DNA from: CAINVV01 sp031432175
Lineage (GTDB): Bacteria; Bacteroidota; Bacteroidia; Bacteroidales; Prolixibacteraceae
Assembly: GCA_964358545.1 (NCBI GenBank)
Contig: CAYHQN010000005.1
Location: 13,184-77,183 of the forward strand
DNA: 64,000 bases
Direction of reading: 5' to 3'
The translations under genes were made by a program, and so were the position numbers. A model generated the notes under the pieces. The model saw nothing but the letters and a program-made list of their open reading frames with translations. It had not been told where the DNA came from and searched no databases. Below, one piece after another: positions 23,801-32,408 of this stretch; position 1 is the stretch's first letter; the number at the start of each line of letters is the position of its first letter.

Positions 23801-25516
23801 TTAAAGATAAAAACCCGCCTTGTAAACAGCTATGTTGTTTCTTTCATCTTTTACTGTAAGTTGCAGTTTGTGTAACTTGCCAGTAACAATCCTTTTCCTG
23901 TCAATAACATAGGCTAACGTAGCAGTTTTTGCGTCATATTCAAAAAGCGCCCAATTTCCATCTATTTCACCTTCGTAGCCGGATATTCCTGATAAGTTAT
24001 CTGAGATTTTAAATTCAATTTTTTGCTGATTGAGCAAAGTCTTGTTATCCCTGATGCTAAGGGCCTGGATCTTTGGTGGAATGGTGTCCAAAACGACAGC
24101 AAAATTGCCAAAAAACCTGGGAGTGGCTGTCACCCAACCGTTTTCATATGCACCACCTACAGGTGACAGGCCTCCTTTGGGTTCAACGAGAACCACCAGG
24201 GCCTTATTTTGCTTGTTTGATGGAATCCCATTCGTCTTAATCGACAATAAATACGGTTTATGTACAGGAACATAAGGGTAATGAATGCCTTGAATTTCGG
24301 AGTAATACTTGCCTGTTTTTGGTTCAGAATGATACACGAACGGAAGGTTATCATAGAGCGCTCCCTCCGGAAGTTGAACCATCACCTCATCATTCCCGAA
24401 TTGATTTGGCTGATCGAATGGGAATAACTTTGTTTCATTATGTTTTGGCTCAGGAAGTTGAAATTTTTTAGATAACAATTTAAATGAAAGGATATTTGCA
24501 TTTCCAAATGCATCCGCTACGACTATTTTAACCGTATGAACTTTACCATCCGTGATCTTCAGAATTCCCCTGTTTGAATCGGTCTGATAGATATCCATTT
24601 TGTTGCCTGGCTGAAGATACAACCTGTGAATCCACCTTTTGCTTTTGATGAGTTCCTCATAATCTATGTGGCTATTGACGTATCGTCCCTGGTCAAAAGC
24701 AAGGTGATCCAATTTGAAGGAAAAGGCAGGTACCTGGTCCAGAAACATTTCTGCCGAATAGATACCGCATTTCGAACCCGTTCCATTAAAATCATCATCG
24801 GCTTGAAATCCCAATCCGATATCTCCGAAGACTTCGATTGGCTGATTATTTTTCAGGCTACTGGTTTTTCCTTTTGATATAGTTTCGATCTGCAGTTTTT
24901 TAGCGCTTTTGTTTACTGAACTTTTGGATGTGAGCGGATAAAGGTAGAGTGAAGTAATCCTGGGGGCACTCTTGTTGGGAATGGCAGAAAGATAAAAGAG
25001 TGGGTTTTGTGGTTTTTCTGACCGGGTATCCCTGATCTCGAAATGGAGGTGTGGTCCACCTGAACTTCCGCTGTTGCCGGAATATGCAATGATATCTCCT
25101 TTTTTATACGACAATAAACCTGCAGGAATTGTGAGATCAACGGCAAATTGCCGCAGGCGGTATTGCTCCTCAATCACATAGGATTCAATTTTGGGATCAA
25201 ACCGGGAGAGATGTCCATAAACCGTCGTATGACCGTCTGGATGCAATAAATAGAGGGCATGACCATAACCAATTGGCGAAACCGATACCCGTGCTATAGA
25301 ACCCTCTTTGACAGCGAAAACGGGTAATCCTATTTGACCGGCAGTACGAAAATCCAATCCGGTGTGAAAGTGGTTTCTTCTCAATTCCCCAAAGCCTCCT
25401 GAGAATGAAATCGGAATTTTTACGGGGGTTAGGTACCCTGACTCTCTTTTTATCTGTCCGCTTGCTCCATTTAACATTAAAAACAGGAGCGATATTGCTA
25501 TTGAAAATCTATACAT
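23801..25516 (-). CDS. M23 family metallopeptidase (LytM-like peptidoglycan endopeptidase), exported
   Basis: The 571-aa protein has a signal peptide (residues 1-20, ending NGASG) and an N-terminal LytM domain. The zinc ligands are visible as H51-xxx-D55 (HFHTGLDF) and H156-L-H158 (GPHLHFEIRD), with GYGHALYLLHPDGHTTVYGHL between them. The remaining 400 residues are beta-rich Ig-like modules (for example PPKIQALSIRDNKTLL and GISGYEGEIDGNW) that may bind the wall or a partner. The catalytic domain is N-terminal, the usual layout of the large Bacteroidetes M23 proteins. It is divergent from the ZapB-like gene across a 114-base promoter region. Confidence 0.9.
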   Translation of the reverse strand: MYRFSIAISLLFLMLNGASGQIKRESGYLTPVKIPISFSGGFGELRRNHFHTGLDFRTAGQIGLPVFAVKEGSIARVSVSPIGYGHALYLLHPDGHTTVYGHLSRFDPKIESYVIEEQYRLRQFAVDLTIPAGLLSYKKGDIIAYSGNSGSSGGPHLHFEIRDTRSEKPQNPLFYLSAIPNKSAPRITSLYLYPLTSKSSVNKSAKKLQIETISKGKTSSLKNNQPIEVFGDIGLGFQADDDFNGTGSKCGIYSAEMFLDQVPAFSFKLDHLAFDQGRYVNSHIDYEELIKSKRWIHRLYLQPGNKMDIYQTDSNRGILKITDGKVHTVKIVVADAFGNANILSFKLLSKKFQLPEPKHNETKLFPFDQPNQFGNDEVMVQLPEGALYDNLPFVYHSEPKTGKYYSEIQGIHYPYVPVHKPYLLSIKTNGIPSNKQNKALVVLVEPKGGLSPVGGAYENGWVTATPRFFGNFAVVLDTIPPKIQALSIRDNKTLLNQQKIEFKISDNLSGISGYEGEIDGNWALFEYDAKTATLAYVIDRKRIVTGKLHKLQLTVKDERNNIAVYKAGFYL

Positions 25517-25588
25517 GTTTTAAACTGAGATCTATGTGGCTAAAGTAGCAAACTTTGCCTCAAGCGGCGATATTGGAGGGGGTAAAAT

Positions 25589-25618
25589 TTTGGTATATTG
25601 AATTTAATGTTAACTTTG
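25589..25618 (+). promoter_or_regulatory. Full Bacteroidetes promoter (TTTG, 18 bp, TAACTTTG)
   Basis: TTTG at 25589-25592 and TAACTTTG at 25611-25618 are spaced by 18 bases, a good match to the -33/-7 consensus. The zapB-like ATG lies 19 bases or less downstream. This is the best-formed promoter in the window. Confidence 0.65.
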
Positions 25619-25630
25619 TGTCAGTAATCC

Positions 25631-25930
25631 TTGAACATGACAGAGCGCGAAACTCTTTTATTACGAGAATTTAAAGAAAGACTCGACCAGATGATTGGCC
25701 TGCATCAAAAGATGAAAGCCGGGCATCAATTGCTCAAAGAAGAGAATAAGCGGCTGGATGAGCAGATCAATTTATTGACCATTTCCAATCAGGATGTGAC
25801 CAAGAAATTAGAGGATTTGAAGTTTGCTAAATCTTTAGCTGGTACGAATGAAGATTCGCATGAAGCTAAAATTAAGATAAATAGATTGGTGCGGGAAATT
25901 GATAAATGTATTTCACTTTTAAATAAGTAA
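25631..25930 (+). CDS. ZapB-like coiled-coil protein
   Basis: The 99-aa protein is nearly all coiled coil (LREFKERLDQMIGLHQKMKA, HQLLKEENKRLDEQINLL). It lies 10 bases upstream of zapA. In Bacteroidetes a short coiled-coil gene commonly precedes zapA and is compared with the division protein ZapB, or simply called hypothetical. ZapB binds ZapA at the division ring. An ATG two codons further (MTERE) is an alternative start. Function is inferred from length, coiled-coil character and position. Confidence 0.7.
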   Translation: MNMTERETLLLREFKERLDQMIGLHQKMKAGHQLLKEENKRLDEQINLLTISNQDVTKKLEDLKFAKSLAGTNEDSHEAKIKINRLVREIDKCISLLNK

Positions 25931-25940
25931 TCCGCCTGCT

Positions 25941-26240
25941 ATGGATGATAAACTTTCGATCAACATCAATATAGCCGATAGACTGTATCCGCTTCGGATC
26001 GAAAGAAAAGAGGAGGAGAACATCCGGAAGGCAGCGAAGATTATCAACGATAAAGTAGTTCAATACAAACAAAGATATCCTTCAAAAGACATTCAGGATT
26101 GTCTGGCGATGGCAACTTTACAGTTTGTAATTCAAAAATTTGACAGCGAGAAACAGGTCGGGTATTCGCCCATCGTTGAGGAATTGGAACGTATGAACGA
26201 CTTTTTGGCAGAGTTTTTAGAGAAGGAAAAGACAATATAA
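25941..26240 (+). CDS. zapA: Cell division protein ZapA
   Basis: ZapA binds and bundles FtsZ filaments at the division site. The 99-aa protein shows the family order: a short beta N-terminus (LSININIADRLYPLRIERKE), the helix EENIRKAAKIINDKVVQYKQ, DCLAMATLQFVIQKFD, and a C-terminal coiled coil (VEELERMNDFLAEFLEKEK). It sits between the ZapB-like gene and rny, the usual Bacteroidetes order. Confidence 0.88.
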   Translation: MDDKLSININIADRLYPLRIERKEEENIRKAAKIINDKVVQYKQRYPSKDIQDCLAMATLQFVIQKFDSEKQVGYSPIVEELERMNDFLAEFLEKEKTI

Positions 26241-26257
26241 TTTAGTCAAATATTTTT

Positions 26258-26321
26258 ACCGCATCTTATTCTCTTTCATTGGTTTATAACCTATTGAAGA
26301 GATTGGGGTTGCGGTTTTTTT
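26258..26321 (+). terminator. Structured zapA-rny spacer ending in a T-run
   Basis: ACCGCA at 26258-26263 pairs with TGCGGT at 26310-26315, which is followed by seven Ts. Inner pairings are TTCA/TGAA and GGTT/AACC. It looks like a terminator or attenuator between zapA and rny. The stem has several interior mismatches. Confidence 0.5.
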
Positions 26322-26340
26322 AATTTAATAATTTTTCAAT

Positions 26341-27897
26341 ATGGGGACAACAATTATAGTAGGCCTGGTGGCTGTTCTGGTTGGAGGGGCAGGATCCTAT
26401 TTTTTATGGGATATCTTGCTTCAAAGTAAAAGCCGGAATTTGCTGAAAGAGGCTGAAGTTCAATCTGAGATTATCAAAGAAAAGAAGGCCATTCAGGCCA
26501 AGGAAAAGTTCATCCAACTCAAGGCAGATCACGATTTGTACATCAATGACCGTAACCAACGGATTATTGGTGCAGAAAATAAGCTGAAACAAAGGGAGGC
26601 CATTCATCTGCAGCGCAAAGAAGAGCTTCAGCGCAAGATCAAGGAATCTGAAATTGCCAAACAGGAATCTGATAGCTTACGCGACAGCCTTACCATTCAA
26701 TTGGAATTGATTGAGCAAAAAAACGAGGAGTTGGAACGTCTTCACAAAAAGCAGATCGACCAATTGGAAGCGATGTCCGGAATTTCGGCTGATGAAGCAA
26801 AAATTCAACTGATTGATTCCTTGAAAAATGAGGCCAAAACTGAGGCAATGTCATACATCCAGGAGATCATGGATGAGGCCAAAATGAATGCAAACAAAGA
26901 GGCTAAGAAGATCATCGTAAAATCCATTCAGCGTGTTGCCTCTGAAACAGCCATCGAGAATGCTGTTACTGTTTTTCACATTGAAAGCGACGAGATTAAG
27001 GGAAGGATCATTGGACGGGAAGGTCGTAATATCCGTGCCCTCGAAGCTGCAACAGGAGTTGAAATTATTGTTGACGATACGCCTGAAGCCATTGTTCTCT
27101 CAGGTTTTGATCCGGTACGGCGCGAAATAGCCCGTCTTGCCCTTCACCAGCTGGTTACGGATGGCAGAATTCACCCTGCCAGAATTGAAGAGGTTGTAAA
27201 CAAAGTGAAGAAACAGGTCGAAGAAGAGATTATTGAAACCGGAAAACGAACCACCATCGACTTGGGTATTCATGGAATGCATCCCGAATTGATCCGTTTG
27301 ATCGGAAAAATGAAATACCGTTCCTCATACGGACAGAACTTGTTGCAGCACTCAAGGGAGACTGCAAACCTTTGTGCCATTATGGCTGCCGAACTCGGTT
27401 TAAATCCTAAAAAGGCCAAAAGGGCCGGACTCTTGCACGACATTGGAAAAGTTCCGGATGACGAACCGGAATTGCCTCACGCAATTTTGGGTATGAAACT
27501 TGCAGAGAAATACAAGGAGAAGCCGGATATTTGCAATGCCATTGGTTCTCACCATGAAGAGGTGGAAATGGAAACCCTATTGGCCCCGCTGGTCCAGGCT
27601 TGTGATGCCATTTCAGGAGCCCGTCCCGGAGCCCGGAGAGAGGCAGTTGAATCTTACATCAAAAGGTTAAACGATCTTGAAAACATGGCTTTATCCTATC
27701 CCGGAGTGACAAAAACCTATGCTATTCAGGCTGGTCGCGAATTACGGGTAATCGTTGGAAGCGATAAGATGACAGATGCCGAAGCCGAAAGTTTGTCGTA
27801 CGACATAGCCAAAAAGATTCAGGATGAAATGACTTACCCTGGTCAGGTAAAGATAACTGTTATCCGTGAGACCAGAGCTGTGAATTATGCAAAATAG
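26341..27897 (+). CDS. rny: Ribonuclease Y
   Basis: RNase Y is a membrane-anchored endoribonuclease that starts mRNA decay. The 518-aa protein has an N-terminal membrane helix (TTIIVGLVAVLVGGAGSYFL), a long charged coiled coil to about residue 200, and a KH domain (GRIIGREGRNIRALEAATGV). An HD domain follows with H337 (HSRETANL) and H366-D367 (LLHDIGK), the metal-binding catalytic residues. Order and length match the family fully. A strong bidirectional terminator follows 35 bases after the stop. Confidence 0.96.
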   Translation: MGTTIIVGLVAVLVGGAGSYFLWDILLQSKSRNLLKEAEVQSEIIKEKKAIQAKEKFIQLKADHDLYINDRNQRIIGAENKLKQREAIHLQRKEELQRKIKESEIAKQESDSLRDSLTIQLELIEQKNEELERLHKKQIDQLEAMSGISADEAKIQLIDSLKNEAKTEAMSYIQEIMDEAKMNANKEAKKIIVKSIQRVASETAIENAVTVFHIESDEIKGRIIGREGRNIRALEAATGVEIIVDDTPEAIVLSGFDPVRREIARLALHQLVTDGRIHPARIEEVVNKVKKQVEEEIIETGKRTTIDLGIHGMHPELIRLIGKMKYRSSYGQNLLQHSRETANLCAIMAAELGLNPKKAKRAGLLHDIGKVPDDEPELPHAILGMKLAEKYKEKPDICNAIGSHHEEVEMETLLAPLVQACDAISGARPGARREAVESYIKRLNDLENMALSYPGVTKTYAIQAGRELRVIVGSDKMTDAEAESLSYDIAKKIQDEMTYPGQVKITVIRETRAVNYAK

Positions 27898-27931
27898 GTG
27901 AACAGCCTTGAACAGTCAGCAAAATAATTTG

Positions 27932-27958
27932 AAAGGCCATCCGGAAGGGTGGCCTTTT
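27932..27958. terminator. Bidirectional Rho-independent terminator after rny
   Basis: An 11-bp stem, AAAGGCCATCC with GGGTGGCCTTT, encloses the loop GGAA and is followed by Ts. It lies between convergent rny and the SirB1-type gene, whose stop is at 27962, and can serve both. Confidence 0.9.
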
Positions 27959-27961
27959 GGT

Positions 27962-28837
27962 TTAATGGCCTTCGAGCAAGGCCAATAAGTCTTCCGTCAA
28001 CAAAAGTTTCTCCTGTTCACCTTCATTGGTATAGATCAGATACATCAGGTTTAAAAGCTTTTTGATCAGGCTAAGATCTGTTTCAATCCTTGTGACAACT
28101 TTGCCATATTTTTGAGACTTATCATACAAAAATTGCACCTCTTTGGGGCTTATAACAGAACCTCTGTGCGCAACATTGATGTAAAAGAGGTACTTGTCTG
28201 TTGAAGTGCCGAATGCCAGCGAAGCAGCCAGATTGTCCTCATAAACCAACAACAATTTGTTGGCTAGCATGATAGGGAATAAATCTAGATGGAGATTACG
28301 GGCTATGATCAGGTAAAGAATTGTCAGGGAATATACATTGCCAATTTTGGAAAAGAGAAGTTTGTCCAGGATAATGCTTTCCACATTGGGATTATCACTG
28401 TTCGAAATGTCAAATCCGTTGATTTTAAAAAGAATATGGTTGATAACAGCCACTTTTTCCAGCGAAGTCATTGATTCGGTAACCTCCAGCCATACTTCAC
28501 GATAAATTTTTTGAATGCTGTTCTCGATTTTTTCTTTCGAAATGGTTGGATGATGAATCGAGGAAACCAAAAGCCAGCCATCAATCAGGGATCTGTTATC
28601 AGAGTTGATCCAGACCTTCATCCGATCCAGGAGAATCTCTTTTTTGAGATGGGAAATAATCTCCTCCAGTTTTTTTACATGTTCAATGGAATTGGCTGTT
28701 GAAAGGGATTCTTCCAGTTTTGGAAGCGCAGCGGCTCCCAATGAAAACAATTTTTCCTTTACTGAACCGAAGACCTGCTCATCCTGATCGTCCAGAAGAG
28801 AGATCAACGCATCTAATGTGGATACTGAAATTGTCAT
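27962..28837 (-). CDS. Transglutaminase-like / SirB1-type protein
   Basis: The protein of about 291 aa resembles the SirB1 N-terminal (transglutaminase-like 2) family of Bacteroidetes; its function is unknown. A HEAT-like N-terminus (LDALISLLDDQDEQVFGSVK) precedes the family core ISKIGNVYSLTILYLIIARNLHLDLFPIMLANKLLL. The core shows no clear Cys-His pair, so enzymatic activity is doubtful. The ATG at 28837 follows the nucleoside phosphorylase stop by one base (TAA-G-ATG), implying coupling. A TTG at 28852 would be an alternative, weaker start. Confidence 0.75.
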   Translation of the reverse strand: MTISVSTLDALISLLDDQDEQVFGSVKEKLFSLGAAALPKLEESLSTANSIEHVKKLEEIISHLKKEILLDRMKVWINSDNRSLIDGWLLVSSIHHPTISKEKIENSIQKIYREVWLEVTESMTSLEKVAVINHILFKINGFDISNSDNPNVESIILDKLLFSKIGNVYSLTILYLIIARNLHLDLFPIMLANKLLLVYEDNLAASLAFGTSTDKYLFYINVAHRGSVISPKEVQFLYDKSQKYGKVVTRIETDLSLIKKLLNLMYLIYTNEGEQEKLLLTEDLLALLEGH

Positions 28838-28838
28838 C

Positions 28839-29708
28839 TTATATTCGGTCAAGTACTTTTTGGACCAATTTTACCATCACCGGTTTGTAATCTTCATTTG
28901 CACTCTTCGAAACCCGATTGGCAATAATTATGCAGACTGTCAGTGCTTTGTGTCCCAGTAATTTGCTGAGTCCATAGATGGCTGAGCACTCCATCTCATA
29001 ATTGGTAATTCGCTGATTCCCGAACCTGAAAGCTTCGATTTTATCGTTGATGAGCGGATCTACAATTTTAAGTCTCAATTCGCGTCCCTGAGGTCCGTAA
29101 AAACCAGGTGCCGATATTGTTACTCCAGGAGTAAACTCATTATCCACAATTTTATTAAATAGATACTGATCTGCTTCAACAACATAGGGTGAGGGAAGAA
29201 GCTTATTCCACTGAACAAATGATTTAAAGGATTCTTCAAAAGCGATATCCGAAACTTCCTCACGTCGCTCATAGAAATTCAATAATCCATCAAACCCGAT
29301 CGCTTTTTTGGAAGCAAGAAAGGCATTCACAGGAATATCCCCTTGCAATCCGCCGGATGTACCAATTCGAATAATACTCAGTGACTTACGCTCATTTTTT
29401 ATCTGTCTGGTGTGCAAATCAATGTTTACCAAAGCATCCAATTCATTGATTACAATGTCAATATTATCAGTTCCAATGCCTGTTGAAAGTACGGTGATCC
29501 TTTTGGAGCCATACATTCCGGTAGTGGAGACAAATTCGCGGTTTTCAGTTTCAGATTCAATTTGATCAAAAAATGCAGCAATCATCTTGACCCTGCCGGG
29601 ATCCCCAACCAAAATGATATGATCGGCCAATTGTTCCGGTTTCATGTGAAGATGAAAAATTGTTCCATCGGGATTGATGATCAGCTCAGAAGGTTCAATT
29701 ACTCTCAT
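28839..29708 (-). CDS. Nucleoside phosphorylase (uridine phosphorylase family)
   Basis: This enzyme of the PNP/UDP phosphorylase family splits nucleosides with phosphate for base salvage. The family motifs are ILVGDPGRVKMIAAFF near residues 30-45, GIGTDNIDIVINEL, RIGTSGGLQGDIPVNAF and the C-terminal NYEMECSAIYGLSKLLGHKA. The ME(C)SA substrate-ribose Glu signature is intact. I chose ATG 29708 (MRVIEPSELI); the longer frame crosses the promoter element at 29730-29737. Substrate (uridine versus purine) is not certain. Confidence 0.88.
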   Translation of the reverse strand: MRVIEPSELIINPDGTIFHLHMKPEQLADHIILVGDPGRVKMIAAFFDQIESETENREFVSTTGMYGSKRITVLSTGIGTDNIDIVINELDALVNIDLHTRQIKNERKSLSIIRIGTSGGLQGDIPVNAFLASKKAIGFDGLLNFYERREEVSDIAFEESFKSFVQWNKLLPSPYVVEADQYLFNKIVDNEFTPGVTISAPGFYGPQGRELRLKIVDPLINDKIEAFRFGNQRITNYEMECSAIYGLSKLLGHKALTVCIIIANRVSKSANEDYKPVMVKLVQKVLDRI

Positions 29709-29729
29709 GACAATTATTTTGATGTAGTT

Positions 29730-29737
29730 CAAAGGTA
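29730..29737 (-). promoter_or_regulatory. -7 promoter element (TACCTTTG on minus strand)
   Basis: A TAnnTTTG match 22 bases upstream of the nucleoside phosphorylase ATG. It is divergent from the DUF4293 promoter about 30 bases away. Confidence 0.5.
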
Positions 29738-29766
29738 AAAAAAAGTAGGATGATCCTGAATATTTT

Positions 29767-29774
29767 TAATTTTG
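29767..29774 (+). promoter_or_regulatory. -7 promoter element (TAATTTTG)
   Basis: A TAnnTTTG match 21 bases before the DUF4293 ATG at 29795. It argues against the earlier ATG at 29750. Confidence 0.5.
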
Positions 29775-29794
29775 CAGCGAATAAATATCAAGAT

Positions 29795-30259
29795 ATGATT
29801 CAAAGAATTCAAACACTTTACCTGATTGTTGCAGCACTTTTGGTAGCAGCACTTTTTTTTGTCCCTTTCGCTGAATTAACAGGACAGGATGGTGCACATT
29901 ATCTGTTTAATATTTCAGGGATCATTGTGAATAGTAGCGACAGCAGTACAAGTCTGGATAATGCCTGGCCAGTATTGGTATTGGTATGTTTGAGTCTGAT
30001 TATGGTAGTAATATCCATCTTCCTGTTCAAAAACAGAATAACACAAATCAGGATTTCCTATATCAGCATCTCCTTCCTGTTTGGGTTAAAAGCCCTAATG
30101 TACTACTACACATGGAGTAGCAACAATGTCCCGATAGGTGGTTTACATTCGGAAACCTATGCGGCGTTACCACTGATAGCAGCAATTTTGGTCTTTCTTG
30201 CTATCAGGAATATTAGGAAAGATGAAAATCTTGTCAAATCCATCGACCGTATCCGCTAA
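29795..30259 (+). CDS. DUF4293 family membrane protein
   Basis: The protein of about 154 aa has four predicted membrane helices and the DUF4293 start MIQRIQTLYLIVAALLVAAL. This family is restricted to Bacteroidetes and its function is unknown. The extracytoplasmic loop after helix 1 holds the GQDGAHYLFNISGI segment. I chose ATG 29795 over 29750 because a promoter element lies between them. The gene is convergent with pyrI. Confidence 0.85.
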   Translation: MIQRIQTLYLIVAALLVAALFFVPFAELTGQDGAHYLFNISGIIVNSSDSSTSLDNAWPVLVLVCLSLIMVVISIFLFKNRITQIRISYISISFLFGLKALMYYYTWSSNNVPIGGLHSETYAALPLIAAILVFLAIRNIRKDENLVKSIDRIR

Positions 30260-30319
30260 AACAGTTCTGAAAGTTTTTCTGCAATGGCCGAAAGAAATTG
30301 TTCGTCTTCCATTGTAAAT

Positions 30320-30772
30320 CTATTTGATCTTTATTTCGTTCTCATAGGTGATTTTCTCACAGTAATAGCACTTCATCTCAATAGGTTTTTCGTTGATAAT
30401 CTGAAATTTAGTGCTTACGTTCTCAGCATTTGTGATGCATTTTGGGTTGAAGCAACGTACAATTCCATTTACCTGTTCCGGGATTTGAACCACGCGTTTT
30501 TCGACCACCTCGTAATTTCGGATGATGTTAAGTTTGGCATGGGGAGCCACCAATGCAATTTTGTTAACCTCCTCATCTTCAAAGTACCGATTGGCAATTT
30601 TGATGATTGCTTTGGTTCCCATTGCCTTGCTATCGAGATTGTTACCAAAAGTAACCATGTTGTTAAACTCATCCAGTTTCAGTATTTGGATTACTTTAAA
30701 TAGTGCTTTTGTGGGAATGTGGTCAATCACAGTTCCATCTTTTATGGCACTTACATTAAGTTGCTTTTCCAT
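30320..30772 (-). CDS. pyrI: Aspartate carbamoyltransferase regulatory subunit
   Basis: PyrI is the regulatory chain of aspartate transcarbamoylase; in E. coli it binds CTP and ATP and sets allosteric control. The 150-aa protein is full length. The nucleotide-binding domain includes DGTVIDHIPTKALFKVIQIL, and the C-terminal zinc domain has all four cysteines: C107, C112, C135 and C138. It starts 10 bases after pyrB and is clearly in one operon with it. Confidence 0.96.
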   Translation of the reverse strand: MEKQLNVSAIKDGTVIDHIPTKALFKVIQILKLDEFNNMVTFGNNLDSKAMGTKAIIKIANRYFEDEEVNKIALVAPHAKLNIIRNYEVVEKRVVQIPEQVNGIVRCFNPKCITNAENVSTKFQIINEKPIEMKCYYCEKITYENEIKIK

Positions 30773-30782
30773 ATGGTTTGAA

Positions 30783-31694
30783 TTATCGGAGATTTAACAA
30801 GTGAGAGATGATTGCCATTCGCGTGAAAACACCGTTCCTGGCCTGTGTAAAATAGTATGCTTTAGGATTGCTGTCCACATTGGTATGGATCTCATTGATT
30901 CTTGGCAGTGGGTGCAATATTTTTACGGTAGGTTTTGTATTGGCCAACATCTCATTTTTAAGAATATAGACGTTTTTAACCTTCTCGTATTCAACCGGAT
31001 CGATAAATCGTTCCTTTTGAACGCGTGTCATGTAAATGATATCAGCCTGGTTGATAATATCGTTGAACTCGAGGTGCTCAAAATAGCGTATTCCCATGTT
31101 GGAAAGATAGAGCTTGTATTCATCCGGCATCGCTAATTCGGGGGGAGCCACAAAATTAAAGATTGGATTCTTAAATTGGGACATGGCCATCAGCAGACTA
31201 TGAACGGTTCTTCCATATTTTAGATCACCTACCATGAAGAGATTGATGTCATCCAACCGACCCTGTGTTTTCATGATGGAATACATGTCAAGCAACGTCT
31301 GGCTTGGGTGTTGGTTGGCGCCGTCTCCTGCATTGATGACTGGAACATCAGATACTTCAGCCGCGTAACGCGCGCTTCCCTCCAAGGGATGCCGCATGAT
31401 GATCATGTCGGCATAATTACTCACCATTTTGATGGTGTCGTGAAGCGTTTCACCTTTTGAAACACTGGATGAATTGGAATCGGAGAATCCAATAATTTTT
31501 CCGCCCAAACGGTTAATTGCAGTTTCAAAACTAAGCCTTGTTCGCGTAGAAGGTTCAAAAAATAACGTGGCAATCACTTTTCCTTTCAACAAAGATTGAC
31601 TGGGGTTCTCTTCAAACTGACTGGAAAGTTCCATAATCTTCAGATACTCCTCCTTGGAAAAATCTGTGATTGAGATTAAATTTTTTTTGCTCAT
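30783..31694 (-). CDS. pyrB: Aspartate carbamoyltransferase catalytic subunit
   Basis: PyrB joins carbamoyl phosphate to aspartate, the committed step of pyrimidine synthesis. The 303-aa protein has the carbamoyl-phosphate site FFEPSTRTRLSFETAINRLG, HPLEGSARYAAEV, the HPSQTLLDMYSI loop and the late LHPLPRINEI aspartate-binding segment. Length and motifs are complete. It follows yigZ by 25 bases and is followed by pyrI. Confidence 0.97.
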   Translation of the reverse strand: MSKKNLISITDFSKEEYLKIMELSSQFEENPSQSLLKGKVIATLFFEPSTRTRLSFETAINRLGGKIIGFSDSNSSSVSKGETLHDTIKMVSNYADMIIMRHPLEGSARYAAEVSDVPVINAGDGANQHPSQTLLDMYSIMKTQGRLDDINLFMVGDLKYGRTVHSLLMAMSQFKNPIFNFVAPPELAMPDEYKLYLSNMGIRYFEHLEFNDIINQADIIYMTRVQKERFIDPVEYEKVKNVYILKNEMLANTKPTVKILHPLPRINEIHTNVDSNPKAYYFTQARNGVFTRMAIISHLLNLR

Positions 31695-31719
31695 GTTTGG
31701 TTGATATTGATTGTTTGTT

Positions 31720-32331
31720 CTATTCCTGAATTATTTTTAAGCCTTGATAACCCTCAATTTTAGCAATTTTTGATTCAACCTCTTCCAATCTGGCTGATCG
31801 TACTTTTATCTGAATGGTACATTTAAGATTAAATTGTGTGGTGACTATTTCCAGTTGTTCCTCTTTGATTAATTGCATCAGGTTGTTCATTGCGGCGTAA
31901 TCAAACTGAATTTCCAGGATATGTTCAACACTTCTTGCAACGATCATTGCATTGGATATAGCATCGCTGGCTGCCTGTTTGTAGGCCTGAATGAGTCCGC
32001 TAACCCCCAGCAACGTTCCGCCAAAATACCTGACCACTACAAGTAGTATGTTTGTTAGTTGGTGTGACTGAATCTGACCAAATATGGGTCTGCCGGCTGT
32101 TCCTGATGGTTCGCCGTCATCATTGACACGATATCTTTCCTGACCAATCCCTAAACTCCATGCATAACAGCAGTGACGGGCCGAAAAATGTTCCTTTCTG
32201 ATACCGGCAAGAATTTCCTTGATCGTCACTTCATCCTGAACAGGAAATGCAAAGGAGATAAACTTGCTGCCCTTTTCCTTGTACAAGCCTTCGGATGGAT
32301 GATCAATGGATTGATAGGTGTCAGAAGCCAT
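31720..32331 (-). CDS. yigZ: YigZ / IMPACT family protein
   Basis: This conserved protein of 203 aa belongs to the YigZ/IMPACT family, of unclear biochemical role. The signature is KGSKFISFAFPV, the EHFSARHCCYAW segment, the YRVNDDGEPSGTAGRPI motif, and VVVRYFGGTLLGVSGLIQAY. The C-terminal EF-G domain V-like part (LEIQFDYAAMNNLMQLIKEE) is present. It lies between dnaA and pyrBI on the minus strand. Confidence 0.9.
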   Translation of the reverse strand: MASDTYQSIDHPSEGLYKEKGSKFISFAFPVQDEVTIKEILAGIRKEHFSARHCCYAWSLGIGQERYRVNDDGEPSGTAGRPIFGQIQSHQLTNILLVVVRYFGGTLLGVSGLIQAYKQAASDAISNAMIVARSVEHILEIQFDYAAMNNLMQLIKEEQLEIVTTQFNLKCTIQIKVRSARLEEVESKIAKIEGYQGLKIIQE

Positions 32332-32371
32332 CTATGCTGCGATTAAAATACTGATATTAAATATTTTAAAA

Positions 32372-32400
32372 TAAAAAAAGCAAACTTTTCAGTCTGCTTA
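32372..32400 (-). terminator. Rho-independent terminator of dnaA
   Basis: Read on the minus strand, AAGCAGACT-GAAA-AGTTTGCTT forms a 9-bp stem with one mismatch and is followed by a long T-run. It begins 9 bases after the dnaA stop. Confidence 0.85.
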
Positions 32401-32408
32401 TGCGAAAA

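Noticed and set aside
30256..30312. 18-codon minus-strand frame after pyrI (starts MEDEQFLSAIAEK)
   Set aside because: It looks protein-like and follows pyrI, but it is too short to support and overlaps the DUF4293 stop.
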